From Akkermansia muciniphila (GTDB lineage: Bacteria > Verrucomicrobiota > Verrucomicrobiia > Verrucomicrobiales > Akkermansiaceae): a stretch of 39,928 nt of DNA. Each line of letters opens with the position of its first letter. Position 1 is the stretch's first letter. Under the pieces are notes generated by a model. It did no database searches and was not told where the DNA came from. It saw only the letters and a list, made by a program, of their open reading frames with translations. Shown in pieces: positions 8,790 to 17,897 of this stretch. The translations under genes and the position numbers were made by a program. The DNA is taken from positions 1 through 39,928 of the forward strand of contig CAMAQB010000025.1 in NCBI GenBank assembly GCA_945860285.1, given 5' to 3'.

Positions 8790-9592
8790 AATTGCAGGCA
8801 CAGGCTATCATAAGCCACGCGGATTGTCGCTGGCAAAATGTTTTCCAACACCTCGTGGTCGATCTCGTGCGAGCAATGGACCAGGTAGGCACGGGAAACA
8901 CCCGCTTGTTCGATCAACGCAAGCGATTCATCCATGCTCAAGTGAGTGGGATGATTGCGGAAATGCAGGGTGTCGAGAATCAGGCAATCGCAACCGCGGA
9001 TCAGCTCCATGGTCTGGGGGGGGATTTGTTTGACATCGGGAATGTAGGCCAGCGATTTCATCCCGTCCCGTTCAAACAAAAACCCGCTGGTCTGCACCGC
9101 GCCATGGATGACCGGCAACGGTGTCACCCGGAGGCTTCCGAGGTTGAAGGGACCTTCGAACACCACCGGCCATGGTTTGACGTAGCCGCGATAGACATTG
9201 GTGTCCGCAAAGGCCCAGGCAAACATGGTTTTCAGAATCTCCATGCAACCGGGATTGGCATAGAGCGGCAACGGGTCGTCGCGATCCCAGCAAAAGGCCC
9301 GCAGTTCGTCGAAGCCGACGACGTGATCCATGTGTCCGTGGGTGTAGAGAACGGCGTCCACTTTGTTGATTCCGGCCCGAAGTGCCTGCATGCGCAGGTC
9401 GGGCCCGCTGTCAACGAGCACAGTGATGTCCTCGGTCTCCAGCAGGATCGACGAACGCAGGCGTTTGTTGCGGGGATCGGGAGATTGACACACCGAACAG
9501 CAACATCCGATTACCGGGATGCCCGTAGAAGTTCCCGTTCCCAAAAAAGTCATGCGGCTGAACCGCTGCGGCTGTGATATTTCCGGGGTCAT
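8786..9592 (-). CDS. MBL-fold metal-dependent hydrolase, PhnP-like
   Basis: A 268-aa cytoplasmic metallo-beta-lactamase-fold phosphodiesterase. The GTGTSTGIP start, the cysteine-rich CCCSVCQSPDPRNKR segment (residues 30-43) and THGHMDH (His85, His87, Asp89, His90) match the PhnP group, which hydrolyses 5-phosphoribosyl 1,2-cyclic phosphate or related cyclic phosphates. Further metal ligands probably lie in PVIHG, YIPD and VHCSHEI. No other phosphonate genes are nearby, so the substrate is open; lipoate/octanoyl-associated MBL proteins look similar. Met14 (9553) is an alternative start closer to the usual family N-terminus. Its stop overlaps the next gene by 4 bp. Confidence 0.85.
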   Translation of the reverse strand: MTPEISQPQRFSRMTFLGTGTSTGIPVIGCCCSVCQSPDPRNKRLRSSILLETEDITVLVDSGPDLRMQALRAGINKVDAVLYTHGHMDHVVGFDELRAFCWDRDDPLPLYANPGCMEILKTMFAWAFADTNVYRGYVKPWPVVFEGPFNLGSLRVTPLPVIHGAVQTSGFLFERDGMKSLAYIPDVKQIPPQTMELIRGCDCLILDTLHFRNHPTHLSMDESLALIEQAGVSRAYLVHCSHEIDHEVLENILPATIRVAYDSLCLQL

Positions 9593-9666
9593 TCGTCCGC
9601 GTCAGACTGGCACATTACGCCGCAACAGGCAAAAGAATTGCCGATGAAAAATTTCCACAAGCACGG

Positions 9667-9696
9667 TTGATTCCGCGGAATGATTCAGCGTAGTAT
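9667..9696 (+). promoter_or_regulatory. Candidate sigma-70 promoter for recN
   Basis: TTGATT at 9667-9672 and TAGTAT at 9691-9696 with an 18-bp spacer. This places transcription just before the ATG at 9716 and argues against the in-frame ATG at 9680, which would lie inside the promoter. No LexA-type box was recognised. Confidence 0.4.
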
Positions 9697-9715
9697 GGGT
9701 GCACAGAAATCGCCC

Positions 9716-11368
9716 ATGCTTACCCTGCTGAAAATCCGCAATCTGGCACTCGTCGATGAACTATCTTGGGAACTCGGGCACGGACTTATCAGCGTCACCG
9801 GCGAAACCGGCGCGGGCAAGTCGGTCATCGTCGGTGCCCTGAAACTGGTCCTCGGTGAGAGAGCCGACAAATCCCTGATCCGCACCGGTGAGGAATCCTG
9901 CGTCGTCGAAGCCGTATTCTCCCTGAACGCTCCGGAGGAAATCCGGAACATTCTCGCCGAAAACGGTCTGGAGTTTCCCGAGGGCGACGACCTGATCATC
10001 CGCCGGATCATCGCGCAAAGTTCCACCCGACAATTCGTCAACGACTCCCCGGTGACGCTGGGTTTGCTGAAAAAACTCGGTGAACATCTCGTTGATTTGC
10101 ACGGCCCGCACGATCACCAATCGCTGCTTTCCACCGAGCGGCAGATGGCGATGCTCGATGCCTATGCGGCGGCCGATCCTCTCCTCAACAGCTACCGGGC
10201 CTGCTGGCAGGAGTGGAAAAACAAAGTCTCCGAGTGGCAGGAACTGCGCGATGCCGATGCGGTGTCGGCGCGCGAACTGGAACTGCTTCGCCATCAGGTT
10301 GATGAAATCGATGCCGCACGTTTCACTCCCGATGAGGAAAACGAGTTGACCAACCGCTACCGCAGATCGCTTGGCGCTGCGCGATTGCTGGAGAACACCT
10401 CTGCCATCATGGGTTTGCTCGCGAACGAAGGTGACGGCATTCTCTCCCGCCTTGCCGAGATGCAACGACACGTTCGCGAGTTGGTGAAACTCGATCCTTC
10501 CATCGGAGAGCGCTGTGTCGGGCTCGAAACCGCCGCGGTGGAATTGCAGGAATTGGAAAACACCCTCACTGATTACCTCGATGAACTGGACACCAATCCC
10601 GAAGAGGCAAATGCGTTGGAGGAGCGGGTGAACCTGTTGGAATCCTTAAAACGCAAGTACGGCGACAGCATCGCACAAATTCTCGAGGCGCGTGACGAAG
10701 CGAGCACCCGACTCGACAACATTGAAAACCGCAGCGAAAAACTCGAAGCATTGCAGGCGCAGATCACCGCTTTACGAGTTGACCTCGATTCCACAGCAGC
10801 AAAATTGAGCAGCGCGAGGCGCAAGGCGGCGCCCAAGTTGGCGAAAGAAATTTCCGCTCAGCTCAAGGACCTCGGTTTCAAGCAATCGGCTTTTGAAATT
10901 TCCCTCTCTGCGCTCAAAGAGCCGTCCTCCCAAGGTTTGGAAACGACGGAATTTCTCTTTGGTCCCAATCCCGGCGAGCCGCTGCATCCCTTGCGTCAGG
11001 TGGCTTCCAGCGGAGAAATCAGCCGCGTCATGCTGGCGGTGAAAAGCGCCCTGGCGGATCAGGATGCCACGCCGTTGATGGTGTTCGATGAGATCGATGC
11101 CAACGTCGGCGGCGAAGTGGCCAAGGCCGTGGGAAGGAAAATGGCGGTGCTCGGTGCCCGGCACCAGGTGATCGCCATCACCCACTTTCCCCAGGTCGCC
11201 GCCACAGCGGCCCGGCATTTCGTTGTCGAAAAAGAAATCATCCACGGCCGCACCCGCTCGCGGCTTTTCCCGGTGAGCGGCGAGGCGCGCATCCACGAAC
11301 TGGTGCGGATGCTCGGCGGCGGCGGCGAGTCGGCCCGGGCAATGGCAAAAAGCCTGCTCGAAAGCTGA
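9716..11368 (+). CDS. recN: DNA repair protein RecN
   Basis: RecN is an SMC-like ATPase that acts early in double-strand-break repair, holding DNA ends or sister chromatids for RecA. The 550-aa length is normal. Residues 29-36 are the Walker A GETGAGKS. The middle ~300 residues are rich in charged heptads (two coiled-coil arms around a short hinge). The C-terminal head has the ABC signature region SSGEISRVMLAVK and Walker B MVFDEIDANVGG, followed by the H-loop VIAITHFPQVAATA. I chose the ATG at 9716 because MLTLLKIRNLALVDEL is the usual RecN start. It converges on the next gene with 3 bp between stops. Confidence 0.95.
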   Translation: MLTLLKIRNLALVDELSWELGHGLISVTGETGAGKSVIVGALKLVLGERADKSLIRTGEESCVVEAVFSLNAPEEIRNILAENGLEFPEGDDLIIRRIIAQSSTRQFVNDSPVTLGLLKKLGEHLVDLHGPHDHQSLLSTERQMAMLDAYAAADPLLNSYRACWQEWKNKVSEWQELRDADAVSARELELLRHQVDEIDAARFTPDEENELTNRYRRSLGAARLLENTSAIMGLLANEGDGILSRLAEMQRHVRELVKLDPSIGERCVGLETAAVELQELENTLTDYLDELDTNPEEANALEERVNLLESLKRKYGDSIAQILEARDEASTRLDNIENRSEKLEALQAQITALRVDLDSTAAKLSSARRKAAPKLAKEISAQLKDLGFKQSAFEISLSALKEPSSQGLETTEFLFGPNPGEPLHPLRQVASSGEISRVMLAVKSALADQDATPLMVFDEIDANVGGEVAKAVGRKMAVLGARHQVIAITHFPQVAATAARHFVVEKEIIHGRTRSRLFPVSGEARIHELVRMLGGGGESARAMAKSLLES

Positions 11369-11371
11369 CGT

Positions 11372-12814
11372 TTACCAATCGTCGGTGCGGAAGGGTGATG
11401 CGGGCAATCCCTCTTTGTTGTAGAGATTCGCGCCATCGGGATTCATCTCGTAGCCATAACGAACAGCCACCGGCTCTTTGACACCGGGCGAAGAAACCAC
11501 CACGAGATTTTTCTCGATCACCGCATCGGCCCAGAACCATTTTTTATCGGCTCCAGCGATAGCAAAACGCTTGAGTTTTTCCCCCGCGGCTGCCACGGCG
11601 GTAGCGCGCCCGGCTTTTTTGCCAACCATCAATCCGCCGCCGTTGTGGTCAAAGGCCAGCAGGGCCTTGCCGCCCTGGATTTTCAATGCCTTGAAGATCG
11701 GACCCGAAAACACCACTTCTTTTTTCCCATAGTCCTTGGCCAACGCCCACTGGGCCAGACGCGAGCCGACATCGTATTTGTTTTTCGGATGAATGTCGCC
11801 GCCCTCGGCAAGAGTGACGGTGTCGATGATCACCGCCATGCCGGTGTTGGGAACAGACAACGTTTTGGTCTGCGCTTCGCGGAGTTTCGCCCAGCCATTG
11901 CCGCCCGCGGGATCCTGGTTGGGGTTCTGGAAATTGGCAAGTTGAACGAAGTAGAAGGGAAAGTCACCTACACCCCACTGCTTGCGCCAGCCCGCGATCA
12001 ATGCCTGCATTTTGTCATTGTAGGTCTGCCCTTCCTCGCCGTTCGACTCCCCCTGATACCAAAGCGCGCCTTTGATCGGCATTTTGATAATCGGGTAAAT
12101 CATTCCGTTATACATACCGCTGAATCCACCGGGGTTGGCCGCTTTCAAAGCCTCAACCAGCGGTAGTCCTTCGGCGGCGATCCATGGTTCGATGCGGGTG
12201 CCGCCCCAGTTCGAATCGATGATGCCGATCGGCACGCCGGTTTTTTGCATGACCTCGCGGGCGAAATAGAATCCAGCTGCGGTGAATCCTCCAGCAGTGG
12301 CGGGAGAGCAAACCTGCCAAGCGGTCGCGGTCGGTGCTTCCGCCTGTGGTTGTGGGGTCTGCACGTGGTTGAACTTGATCCGACGGATTTTCGGAAAGTC
12401 CGCCGCCTTGATGTCCTCGTCGGCGCCGAGACAGCCACCCAATCCCATTTCCATGTTGGATTGTCCCGAGCACACCCAGATGTCGCCGATGATGATGTTC
12501 TTCAACGACAGCGTGTTTTTGCCCTTGATCGCTAGCTCCAGATTGTCGCCCACCTCCACGGCGGGAAGTTCTGCCATCCACTTGCCCTCGGCACTGGTCG
12601 TCGCCTTCGCCGATTTTTTGCCCAAGACGACGCTGACCTCTTCACCCGCTTCCGCTGTTCCCCAAACGCGGATCGGTTGCTTGCGTTGAAACATCATGTT
12701 GTCGGTGAATACTTTTGCCAACGTCACATCGGCGGCGGCCGGCAAGACGCAGGCCATGATGGCAGTGAGAGTGAATGCAATGGGGTGACGCTGAGCGTAT
12801 GACTGGGATTTCAT
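11372..12814 (-). CDS. Secreted sialate O-acetylesterase family protein
   Basis: A 480-aa exported esterase likely to remove O-acetyl groups from sialic acids or other acylated glycans. A signal peptide spans residues ~14-27 (FTLTAIMACVLPAAA). An N-terminal beta domain (TDNMMFQRKQPIRVWGTA...) is followed by the SGNH/SASA catalytic domain: IWVCSGQSNME holds the nucleophile Ser, and ALWYQGESN and the late GGDIHPKNK hold family blocks including the candidate catalytic His. The start at 12814 gives a good signal peptide; an in-frame start 81 bp upstream adds 27 unlikely residues. A second, distinct SASA protein lies 2.3 kb away, suggesting a role in degrading acetylated polysaccharides. Confidence 0.85.
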   Translation of the reverse strand: MKSQSYAQRHPIAFTLTAIMACVLPAAADVTLAKVFTDNMMFQRKQPIRVWGTAEAGEEVSVVLGKKSAKATTSAEGKWMAELPAVEVGDNLELAIKGKNTLSLKNIIIGDIWVCSGQSNMEMGLGGCLGADEDIKAADFPKIRRIKFNHVQTPQPQAEAPTATAWQVCSPATAGGFTAAGFYFAREVMQKTGVPIGIIDSNWGGTRIEPWIAAEGLPLVEALKAANPGGFSGMYNGMIYPIIKMPIKGALWYQGESNGEEGQTYNDKMQALIAGWRKQWGVGDFPFYFVQLANFQNPNQDPAGGNGWAKLREAQTKTLSVPNTGMAVIIDTVTLAEGGDIHPKNKYDVGSRLAQWALAKDYGKKEVVFSGPIFKALKIQGGKALLAFDHNGGGLMVGKKAGRATAVAAAGEKLKRFAIAGADKKWFWADAVIEKNLVVVSSPGVKEPVAVRYGYEMNPDGANLYNKEGLPASPFRTDDW

Positions 12815-12968
12815 GATGGTGCTATGGTGTGATGGATCGGAAAATCGCAGCCCAAAACATTTGCCGGGCTGGATTTGTCGCATACGGCAGGTCAACCCGG
12901 CTTATTACAACAGGGGAGCAATATTTCGCGCCGTCCGACAGTTGTTCGCCCAACTTGCGCCAAGATTC

Positions 12969-13000
12969 AAAAAAAAACGCACCCGCCGCAGGAACGACGG
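12969..13000 (-). terminator. Candidate rho-independent terminator after the 643-aa surface protein gene
   Basis: On the minus strand a 6-bp stem (CCGTCG / CGGCGG, one G-T pair) with a 6-nt loop is followed after 5 nt by a run of nine T. The short stem and the spacer make this moderate only. Confidence 0.45.
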
Positions 13001-13034
13001 ATGCATGAGACGAATGACCCTGTCTGTCGGAAAA

Positions 13035-14966
13035 TTATTTGGCAGTGAGCACAACATCGTCGATGTACCAACCGGCAAACCCACCACCAGCGTAGGCCGG
13101 GTCAGTTGTTTCATCAAAACTATCTGTGCTCATGAGAAACTCGATCTTGATCGGAGTGGAAAAAGCGATGACCGGCAGGCGTTTCGAAAAACTTTCCCAA
13201 TCGACAGAGTTCCCCTCCACTCCACCCACCAAAGCGCCCGAGCTGTTCCTGTTGCCGACCACGGTTGCCAAAAGCGCGTCATCACTCGCTCTGAGAATGC
13301 GAATGGCACCAAAGTCCTGGTCGCCAGTGGAATTCTCGATTTTCTTGAATTCCTTGAATGAAAGGGTCGCGGAACACTTGGTGGTCAGGTCAATCGAGGG
13401 CGTGCGCAAATAGATCAAGGACGAGGTGCCATAATTATCGCTGATGTTGGTGCCATAGCAGTTGGCGCCACTGAATGCGGCGCTCGGGCCAACGTTGCTT
13501 GGCGAGCCAAGCTCCCAGGTGGTATCGTGAGGAAGAAAGTCCGATGGGTCATACCCGCTGTCCCAGCCGGTGACGACACCGTCAAAATTTTCCGATAAAA
13601 CCGCGGTTTCGGGAACAACCGATTCCTCGACAAGATAAAATCTCCGCGGATCAGCTGGTTGCGCGATCGATAGCGCATTGATCGGAGGGGCGGCGGCGAT
13701 GTTCGCCTGCACAACCGGCCAGGATGCGACGGGAGTGACCAGATCCGTGCTGCTCTTGAGGTTGTAGTTCATTAGATTGCGGCTGTTCCAGGCAAAATCC
13801 AGATTCGGAGAATTGCGCGCGATTGTCAGGTTGAAGGGCTGACCAACCACATCCATAAAAGTGGTCCCGATGCGGATTTCATCACCGAACATCTTGCCCC
13901 CGGCAATCGAGACAGTATCGAAAAGCGATTGATCCAAGTCGGGCTTGTAAACGGTAGCCATGAAAGGGCTGCCGCTGCCAGGGTAAGACAAGATTGTAGC
14001 TGGCCAGTTGGCCGAGGAAAGCAGCGGTTGTGCGGCGATCCTGGCATCAAAGGCCGCCTCGGTGAGCGTGCTGTCGTTTGAAAGGAACTGGACCACCGAG
14101 ATCACATCGGGTGTGCCGTTTGGCTGCCACTCGATTTTGCCAACGATGATGTGCGGAACGCCGTTGTTGAGGTCCTGCAACATTGTTTGATCGCCATTGA
14201 AGCCGTTGACTTGCAAGATTTGCCCCTGGTCGTAATAGGGTGCCGTGAGATAGTGAACGCCGCCCGACGCTCCTGTCACCACACCTTGCACGTCGTAGTT
14301 GGAGCCGCCTGAAATGCTTCCGGGGGTCAAAGGAGCCCCGTCCCAGAACTGTGGATAGATTTTGCGCGCGTTGCGTTCCGATGATCCCAAACCGCCGCCA
14401 CCGCCGATCGCTTCGCCCGTCGAGGAGGATCCGCGGTCTTCCAGCAAAGGACCTTTGCCAATGGCAAGCTTCGCGCCTGCCGGGTTGGGATTGCCCGAGC
14501 GGACATAGACAAAACTGAACCATGTCGTCGTGCCGTTTTTGAACGTTGCCGTCACCGCCGGATGAAGCGGACGGGAAATGATCATGTGGTCCGAGGTATT
14601 GGTGCCATTAGGGCCGAAATACCCCCCCGAGGTGGGCAGGTTCGCGCAGGTGCCGTTGTATGTCAGCGGGGTCACAGGCGACGTAGCGAAATTCGTGCCC
14701 GGTGCCGCTCCCTGGGCGTATACCGTGATATACCTTCCTGTACCGTTCTCAAATGCATTCCACGAACTGCCGGTGGCGAAGCCCATTCCCCCGGTTTTTC
14801 CCTGGAGTCTGAAGCCGTTCAAGGTGGGCCCCGATGCGACGCCGGTGGTGGTGGCTGTATCAAATCCCTCGTAAACCAACAAGGTGGCTTGGGCGGAATT
14901 TCCGGTGATGAAAGCCAGAGCCGTCAGTGCGGCGAAGGCATTTTTCGCTTGGTTGTTTGTTTTCAT
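13035..14966 (-). CDS. Large secreted surface protein with C-terminal choice-of-anchor-J-like domain
   Basis: A 643-aa exported protein. Residues 1-27 are a signal peptide (AALTALAFITGNSAQA). The first ~350 residues, opening LLVYEGFDTATTTGV..GPTLNG and rich in Gly, Thr and Asn, resemble the LamG-like secreted proteins common in Verrucomicrobia. From about 465 (VLSENFDG..TGWDSG) to the end (AGWYIDDVVLTA) it reads like a choice-of-anchor-J/MAM-like jelly-roll domain (ENFDG, TWELGSP, GWYIDDV). There is no PEP-CTERM tail, so it is probably secreted or held by non-covalent contacts. No catalytic motif was seen. It has its own promoter and terminator candidates. Confidence 0.7.
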   Translation of the reverse strand: MKTNNQAKNAFAALTALAFITGNSAQATLLVYEGFDTATTTGVASGPTLNGFRLQGKTGGMGFATGSSWNAFENGTGRYITVYAQGAAPGTNFATSPVTPLTYNGTCANLPTSGGYFGPNGTNTSDHMIISRPLHPAVTATFKNGTTTWFSFVYVRSGNPNPAGAKLAIGKGPLLEDRGSSSTGEAIGGGGGLGSSERNARKIYPQFWDGAPLTPGSISGGSNYDVQGVVTGASGGVHYLTAPYYDQGQILQVNGFNGDQTMLQDLNNGVPHIIVGKIEWQPNGTPDVISVVQFLSNDSTLTEAAFDARIAAQPLLSSANWPATILSYPGSGSPFMATVYKPDLDQSLFDTVSIAGGKMFGDEIRIGTTFMDVVGQPFNLTIARNSPNLDFAWNSRNLMNYNLKSSTDLVTPVASWPVVQANIAAAPPINALSIAQPADPRRFYLVEESVVPETAVLSENFDGVVTGWDSGYDPSDFLPHDTTWELGSPSNVGPSAAFSGANCYGTNISDNYGTSSLIYLRTPSIDLTTKCSATLSFKEFKKIENSTGDQDFGAIRILRASDDALLATVVGNRNSSGALVGGVEGNSVDWESFSKRLPVIAFSTPIKIEFLMSTDSFDETTDPAYAGGGFAGWYIDDVVLTAK

Positions 14967-15061
14967 TATGGATTTTTATGGTGATGGAACAGATGACTTT
15001 AGACTGCGGAAAACCCAGAAGCATCCGATTCTTGATGGTTGAAACGATGCAGAACGAAGGG

Positions 15062-15089
15062 AATTTACCCATGTATCGTACAGAGTCAA
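15062..15089 (-). promoter_or_regulatory. Candidate sigma-70 promoter for the 643-aa surface protein gene
   Basis: On the minus strand TTGACT (15084-15089) and TAAATT (15062-15067) are separated by 16 bp, about 95 bp upstream of the ATG at 14966, leaving a moderately long leader. Confidence 0.45.
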
Positions 15090-15162
15090 CTTTTTTCTAT
15101 GGAAGATGATTTTTTTGCACGGGTCTAGGCGTTCGCGTGCACGCGTCCTACGACCAGCCATT

Positions 15163-16167
15163 TCACTTGGCAAGCAATGATTTCATTGTCTTGCCAAAAG
15201 CATCCCCGAGCAGGAAATAGGTTTCGGCATTTTTGAACTCGTGGTACCCTTCCCCCGTCGGCGACTCCTTTTCCGTGCGCACGAAGTCATGGGTTTCGCA
15301 AAACTTCACCGTGGCGGAAAATTCCGGCTTTTGAGCCACTGCTTGCTGCGCCTTGCGGATCGTCACCGCAGCCGCTTCCTTGCAATCGGCTCCCCAGGGT
15401 CCCGTAAACTCACCAATCACCACTGGAAGTTTCGGAGACTTCAAATCCTTGCGCACGTCATTGATCAAGTTGGTCAGATTTTTTTCGTATTCGGGCGTGC
15501 CTTTGTCGGGACTGCAAAAATCGTTCCAACCATGCCACCAGACAAAACCGACGATTTCGTATCCAGCGCCCTTGTATTCGGGAAATTGCGATTTCAAGTT
15601 ACCCAGCACCTTGTTCACCGTGCCGATCATTTCGGTGTAAAACGGTCCGACCGTGCCTCCCGAACTGGGGGGACGGAAGTCCTTGTACAAATCCCGACCA
15701 CCCCAAGCGGTTTTGATGATCAGCACCTGATCGTCGTACAAATCCCCCATCAAATGGCCGAACTGCATTTCCGGACCGAACCATTCCCGGCTGCCGAGGT
15801 TCCAGCCGTAGCCGAATTCGAGAATGCCGTGGCGGTTGCCGAATTCGTTGACATCCCAAACCCAGACATCGTCGCGCTTTTCATTCCATTCGCCTTTTTT
15901 GTCGACCCAGTTTTTCAGCATCGGCGCCTTGGCGGGATCCTTGAGCATCGAGATCAAGGTGCCGGGTTTTTCTTTGCCGGATTCATCCTTCATCGTCACC
16001 GAACCCTGGCCCTGCATGTTCGACTGTCCCGCCAGCAGAAAAACCTTGAGCGGACCTTTGCCGACCTTGTTGCGGGCAAAGGCGGAGGTTCCGGGCTCGG
16101 CCAGGGCCGGAGAAACCAGCAAGCCGGTACAGGAACCGAATGCGACAAATAAGAGAAAATGTTTCAT
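15163..16167 (-). CDS. Secreted SASA-domain (sialate O-acetylesterase-like) carbohydrate esterase
   Basis: A 334-aa exported SGNH-type esterase. The ATG at 16167 gives a clean signal peptide (FLLFVAFGSCTGLLVSPALA). Shortly after come VFLLAGQSNMQGQG with the nucleophile Ser, the oxyanion/GxND-like block VWWHGWNDF, and a C-terminal block (GYHEFKNAETYFLLGDAFG) whose His is a candidate catalytic base. This single-domain form differs from the longer esterase at 11372-12814. Similar proteins are annotated as acetylxylan esterase or sialate O-acetylesterase; the true substrate is unknown. It lies 52 bp downstream of a decayed gene on the same strand. Confidence 0.85.
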   Translation of the reverse strand: MKHFLLFVAFGSCTGLLVSPALAEPGTSAFARNKVGKGPLKVFLLAGQSNMQGQGSVTMKDESGKEKPGTLISMLKDPAKAPMLKNWVDKKGEWNEKRDDVWVWDVNEFGNRHGILEFGYGWNLGSREWFGPEMQFGHLMGDLYDDQVLIIKTAWGGRDLYKDFRPPSSGGTVGPFYTEMIGTVNKVLGNLKSQFPEYKGAGYEIVGFVWWHGWNDFCSPDKGTPEYEKNLTNLINDVRKDLKSPKLPVVIGEFTGPWGADCKEAAAVTIRKAQQAVAQKPEFSATVKFCETHDFVRTEKESPTGEGYHEFKNAETYFLLGDAFGKTMKSLLAK

Positions 16168-16219
16168 CGACAAGGAAATACTGACTGACCTGTCATCATA
16201 TTTCACTATGCCGCAGCGA

Positions 16220-17141
16220 TCATTGTGCCGGTTTGCCGTTCTCATCGAAGTGTTGCACATCGACAACCTTGCCCGCGCTGTCGGCATACGTTTTGGTGGC
16301 AACTGTGGACAGATCGGGATGATAGGTGATTTTCATGGTCCGAAAGCCCAACTTCGCAGCCTCCTTGCCGTCGGGACCGGAAAACGTCAGCAGTTCACGA
16401 CGACCTTTGTCGTCATAGACCGATTCCATCTTGTGGAAGCCGTTGACATTGTTGATCGGTTCGCCGGAGACCCCGAACCAGGATTCGGACGTGTCAAAAT
16501 CACCGTCATAGTGCGTGACCTGCTTGTGATATTCACCGTTCCAGAGAACCGGTCCGCCGCGAATGCCGAAGTAGGCAACGGAGACGAGATGACCAGCTTC
16601 ATCGAAGACATTGACAAACCGGTGGTTGCCCTCCGGATGGGCGATGGGCTTGAGGTCGGTGTCGGAAAAATCCTTTTATAACATTTTTTCATCGTATTTG
16701 GCCACCCAACAGTGCATGCCGCATTCGATTCCCACGGGTTTATCTTCCACATCGAAAAACGACCGCGACGTTTCATTGCCGGCATCGTCTAAGGTGCATG
16801 CCTTGCGGCGAAACCCTCCGGTTCCCAGCGCGGGCTTCAGGCTCGCATCAAAGAATCGCCGCGAAATTTCCCGACCTCTTTCATCATACTCCGATGACCA
16901 GCGGGCGATCTTGTCATTGAGTTCCACCGGTTTGCCATCGGTATCCAGCCAGGTGCGTTCGATCTCACGGTTTTTATCATCGAACTTCGAAACATACCCG
17001 TGATTGCCGGCGATGTGAATCGAAGGGTTGCCCTTGCGATCCAGGTAATCGGTAGGTCTCCAGTTTGGCATGAAGCTTTTTGACAAACTCAGCATCTTTA
17101 GAGGAATAGGAAATGAACGCCCAATAACTCTGCCCTGCCAT
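16220..17141 (-). pseudogene. TIR-domain / tandem-repeat protein, broken by deletion, frameshift and stop
   Basis: An ATG at 17141 opens a frame whose residues 6-33 (YWAFISYSSKDAEF, then HAKLETYRLP) are the first strand and helix of a TIR domain. This frame stops at 16977 after 54 codons. Near 17050, before TIR is complete, another frame takes over and encodes at least six ~30-residue repeats of the type 'YD.rGrE..r.ffD..gKPv' (FDDKNREIERTWLDTDGKPV, YDERGREISRRFFD...). That frame has one TAA at 16676-16678 (after YDEKML) and then continues in the same frame, with recognisable repeats, to 16220. So the gene has lost most of its TIR domain, shifted frame at the junction and gained a stop. TIR proteins often act in NAD-consuming immunity; this copy should be inactive. 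Confidence 0.7.
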
Positions 17142-17261
17142 GCAGGGACTCTGGCAGTGCCGCGTCGTATTGGAAAAATGGAATCCGCCACAATGCCGAC
17201 ACCGGCTCCTGCATTTTACAAAAAGTCGTATCTTCCATTTGACACGGGAAATCTTCTCGCC

Positions 17262-17897
17262 ATGATGCCCATCATGTTGCGCAAATTATTGCTAATGCTG
17301 CTATTTCCCGCGCTTGCCTGCTGTGAGCCCGCCAAAGATATGACCGAACAAAAACTGCCCGCTCCAAAACCCAAAGTGCCCGAGGGCGCGGAAGTCATCA
17401 CGCTCGGCGCCGGCTGTTTTTGGTGCATCGAAGCCGCCTACAAACAACTCGGCGGTGTTTATTCCGCCACATCCGGATACATGGGAGGAACCGTCGCCAG
17501 TCCGAATTATGAACAGATCTGCACGGGCACCACCGGGCACGCCGAGGTCGTGCAGGTGGTCTTTGATCCGAAAAAAATCTCTGCGGAGAAAATCATCGCC
17601 TGGTTCTGGGATCTTCACGACCCGACAACCCTGAATCGCCAGGGCAACGATGAGGGAACCCAATACCGCTCGGCGATTTTCTATCATAACGATGCCCAGA
17701 AATCCGTGGCCGAGGCTTCAAAAAAAGCCGCGCAAGCCAATTTCAAGGACCCCATCGTGACTGAGATCACCAAGGCATCGACGTTTTATCCTGCTGAAAA
17801 TTATCACCAGGATTACTACGAGCAGAACAAATCCAAGAATCCCTATTGCAAGTACATCATCGAACCGAAATTGAAAAAACTGAAGCTCGATCACTGA
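17262..17897 (+). CDS. msrA: Peptide methionine (S)-S-oxide reductase MsrA, exported
   Basis: MsrA reduces methionine S-sulfoxide in proteins. The 211-aa product carries GAGCFWCIEA with catalytic Cys52 and Cys55, SGYMGG, the HAEVVQVVFDP and FWDLHDPTTLNRQGNDEGTQYRS blocks, and AENYHQDYY near the end, all MsrA marks. An N-terminal hydrophobic segment ending PALACC gives export; the lipobox fits imperfectly (A-L-A-C), so it is either a lipoprotein or a periplasmic enzyme. I chose the start at 17262; the frame is open further upstream but that part overlaps the divergent TIR remnant and has no MsrA character. No msrB is adjacent. Confidence 0.92.
   Translation: MMPIMLRKLLLMLLFPALACCEPAKDMTEQKLPAPKPKVPEGAEVITLGAGCFWCIEAAYKQLGGVYSATSGYMGGTVASPNYEQICTGTTGHAEVVQVVFDPKKISAEKIIAWFWDLHDPTTLNRQGNDEGTQYRSAIFYHNDAQKSVAEASKKAAQANFKDPIVTEITKASTFYPAENYHQDYYEQNKSKNPYCKYIIEPKLKKLKLDH

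Noticed and set aside
17070-17261. N-terminal extension of the msrA frame
   Set aside because: It overlaps the divergent TIR remnant, lacks MsrA similarity and would bury the signal peptide.
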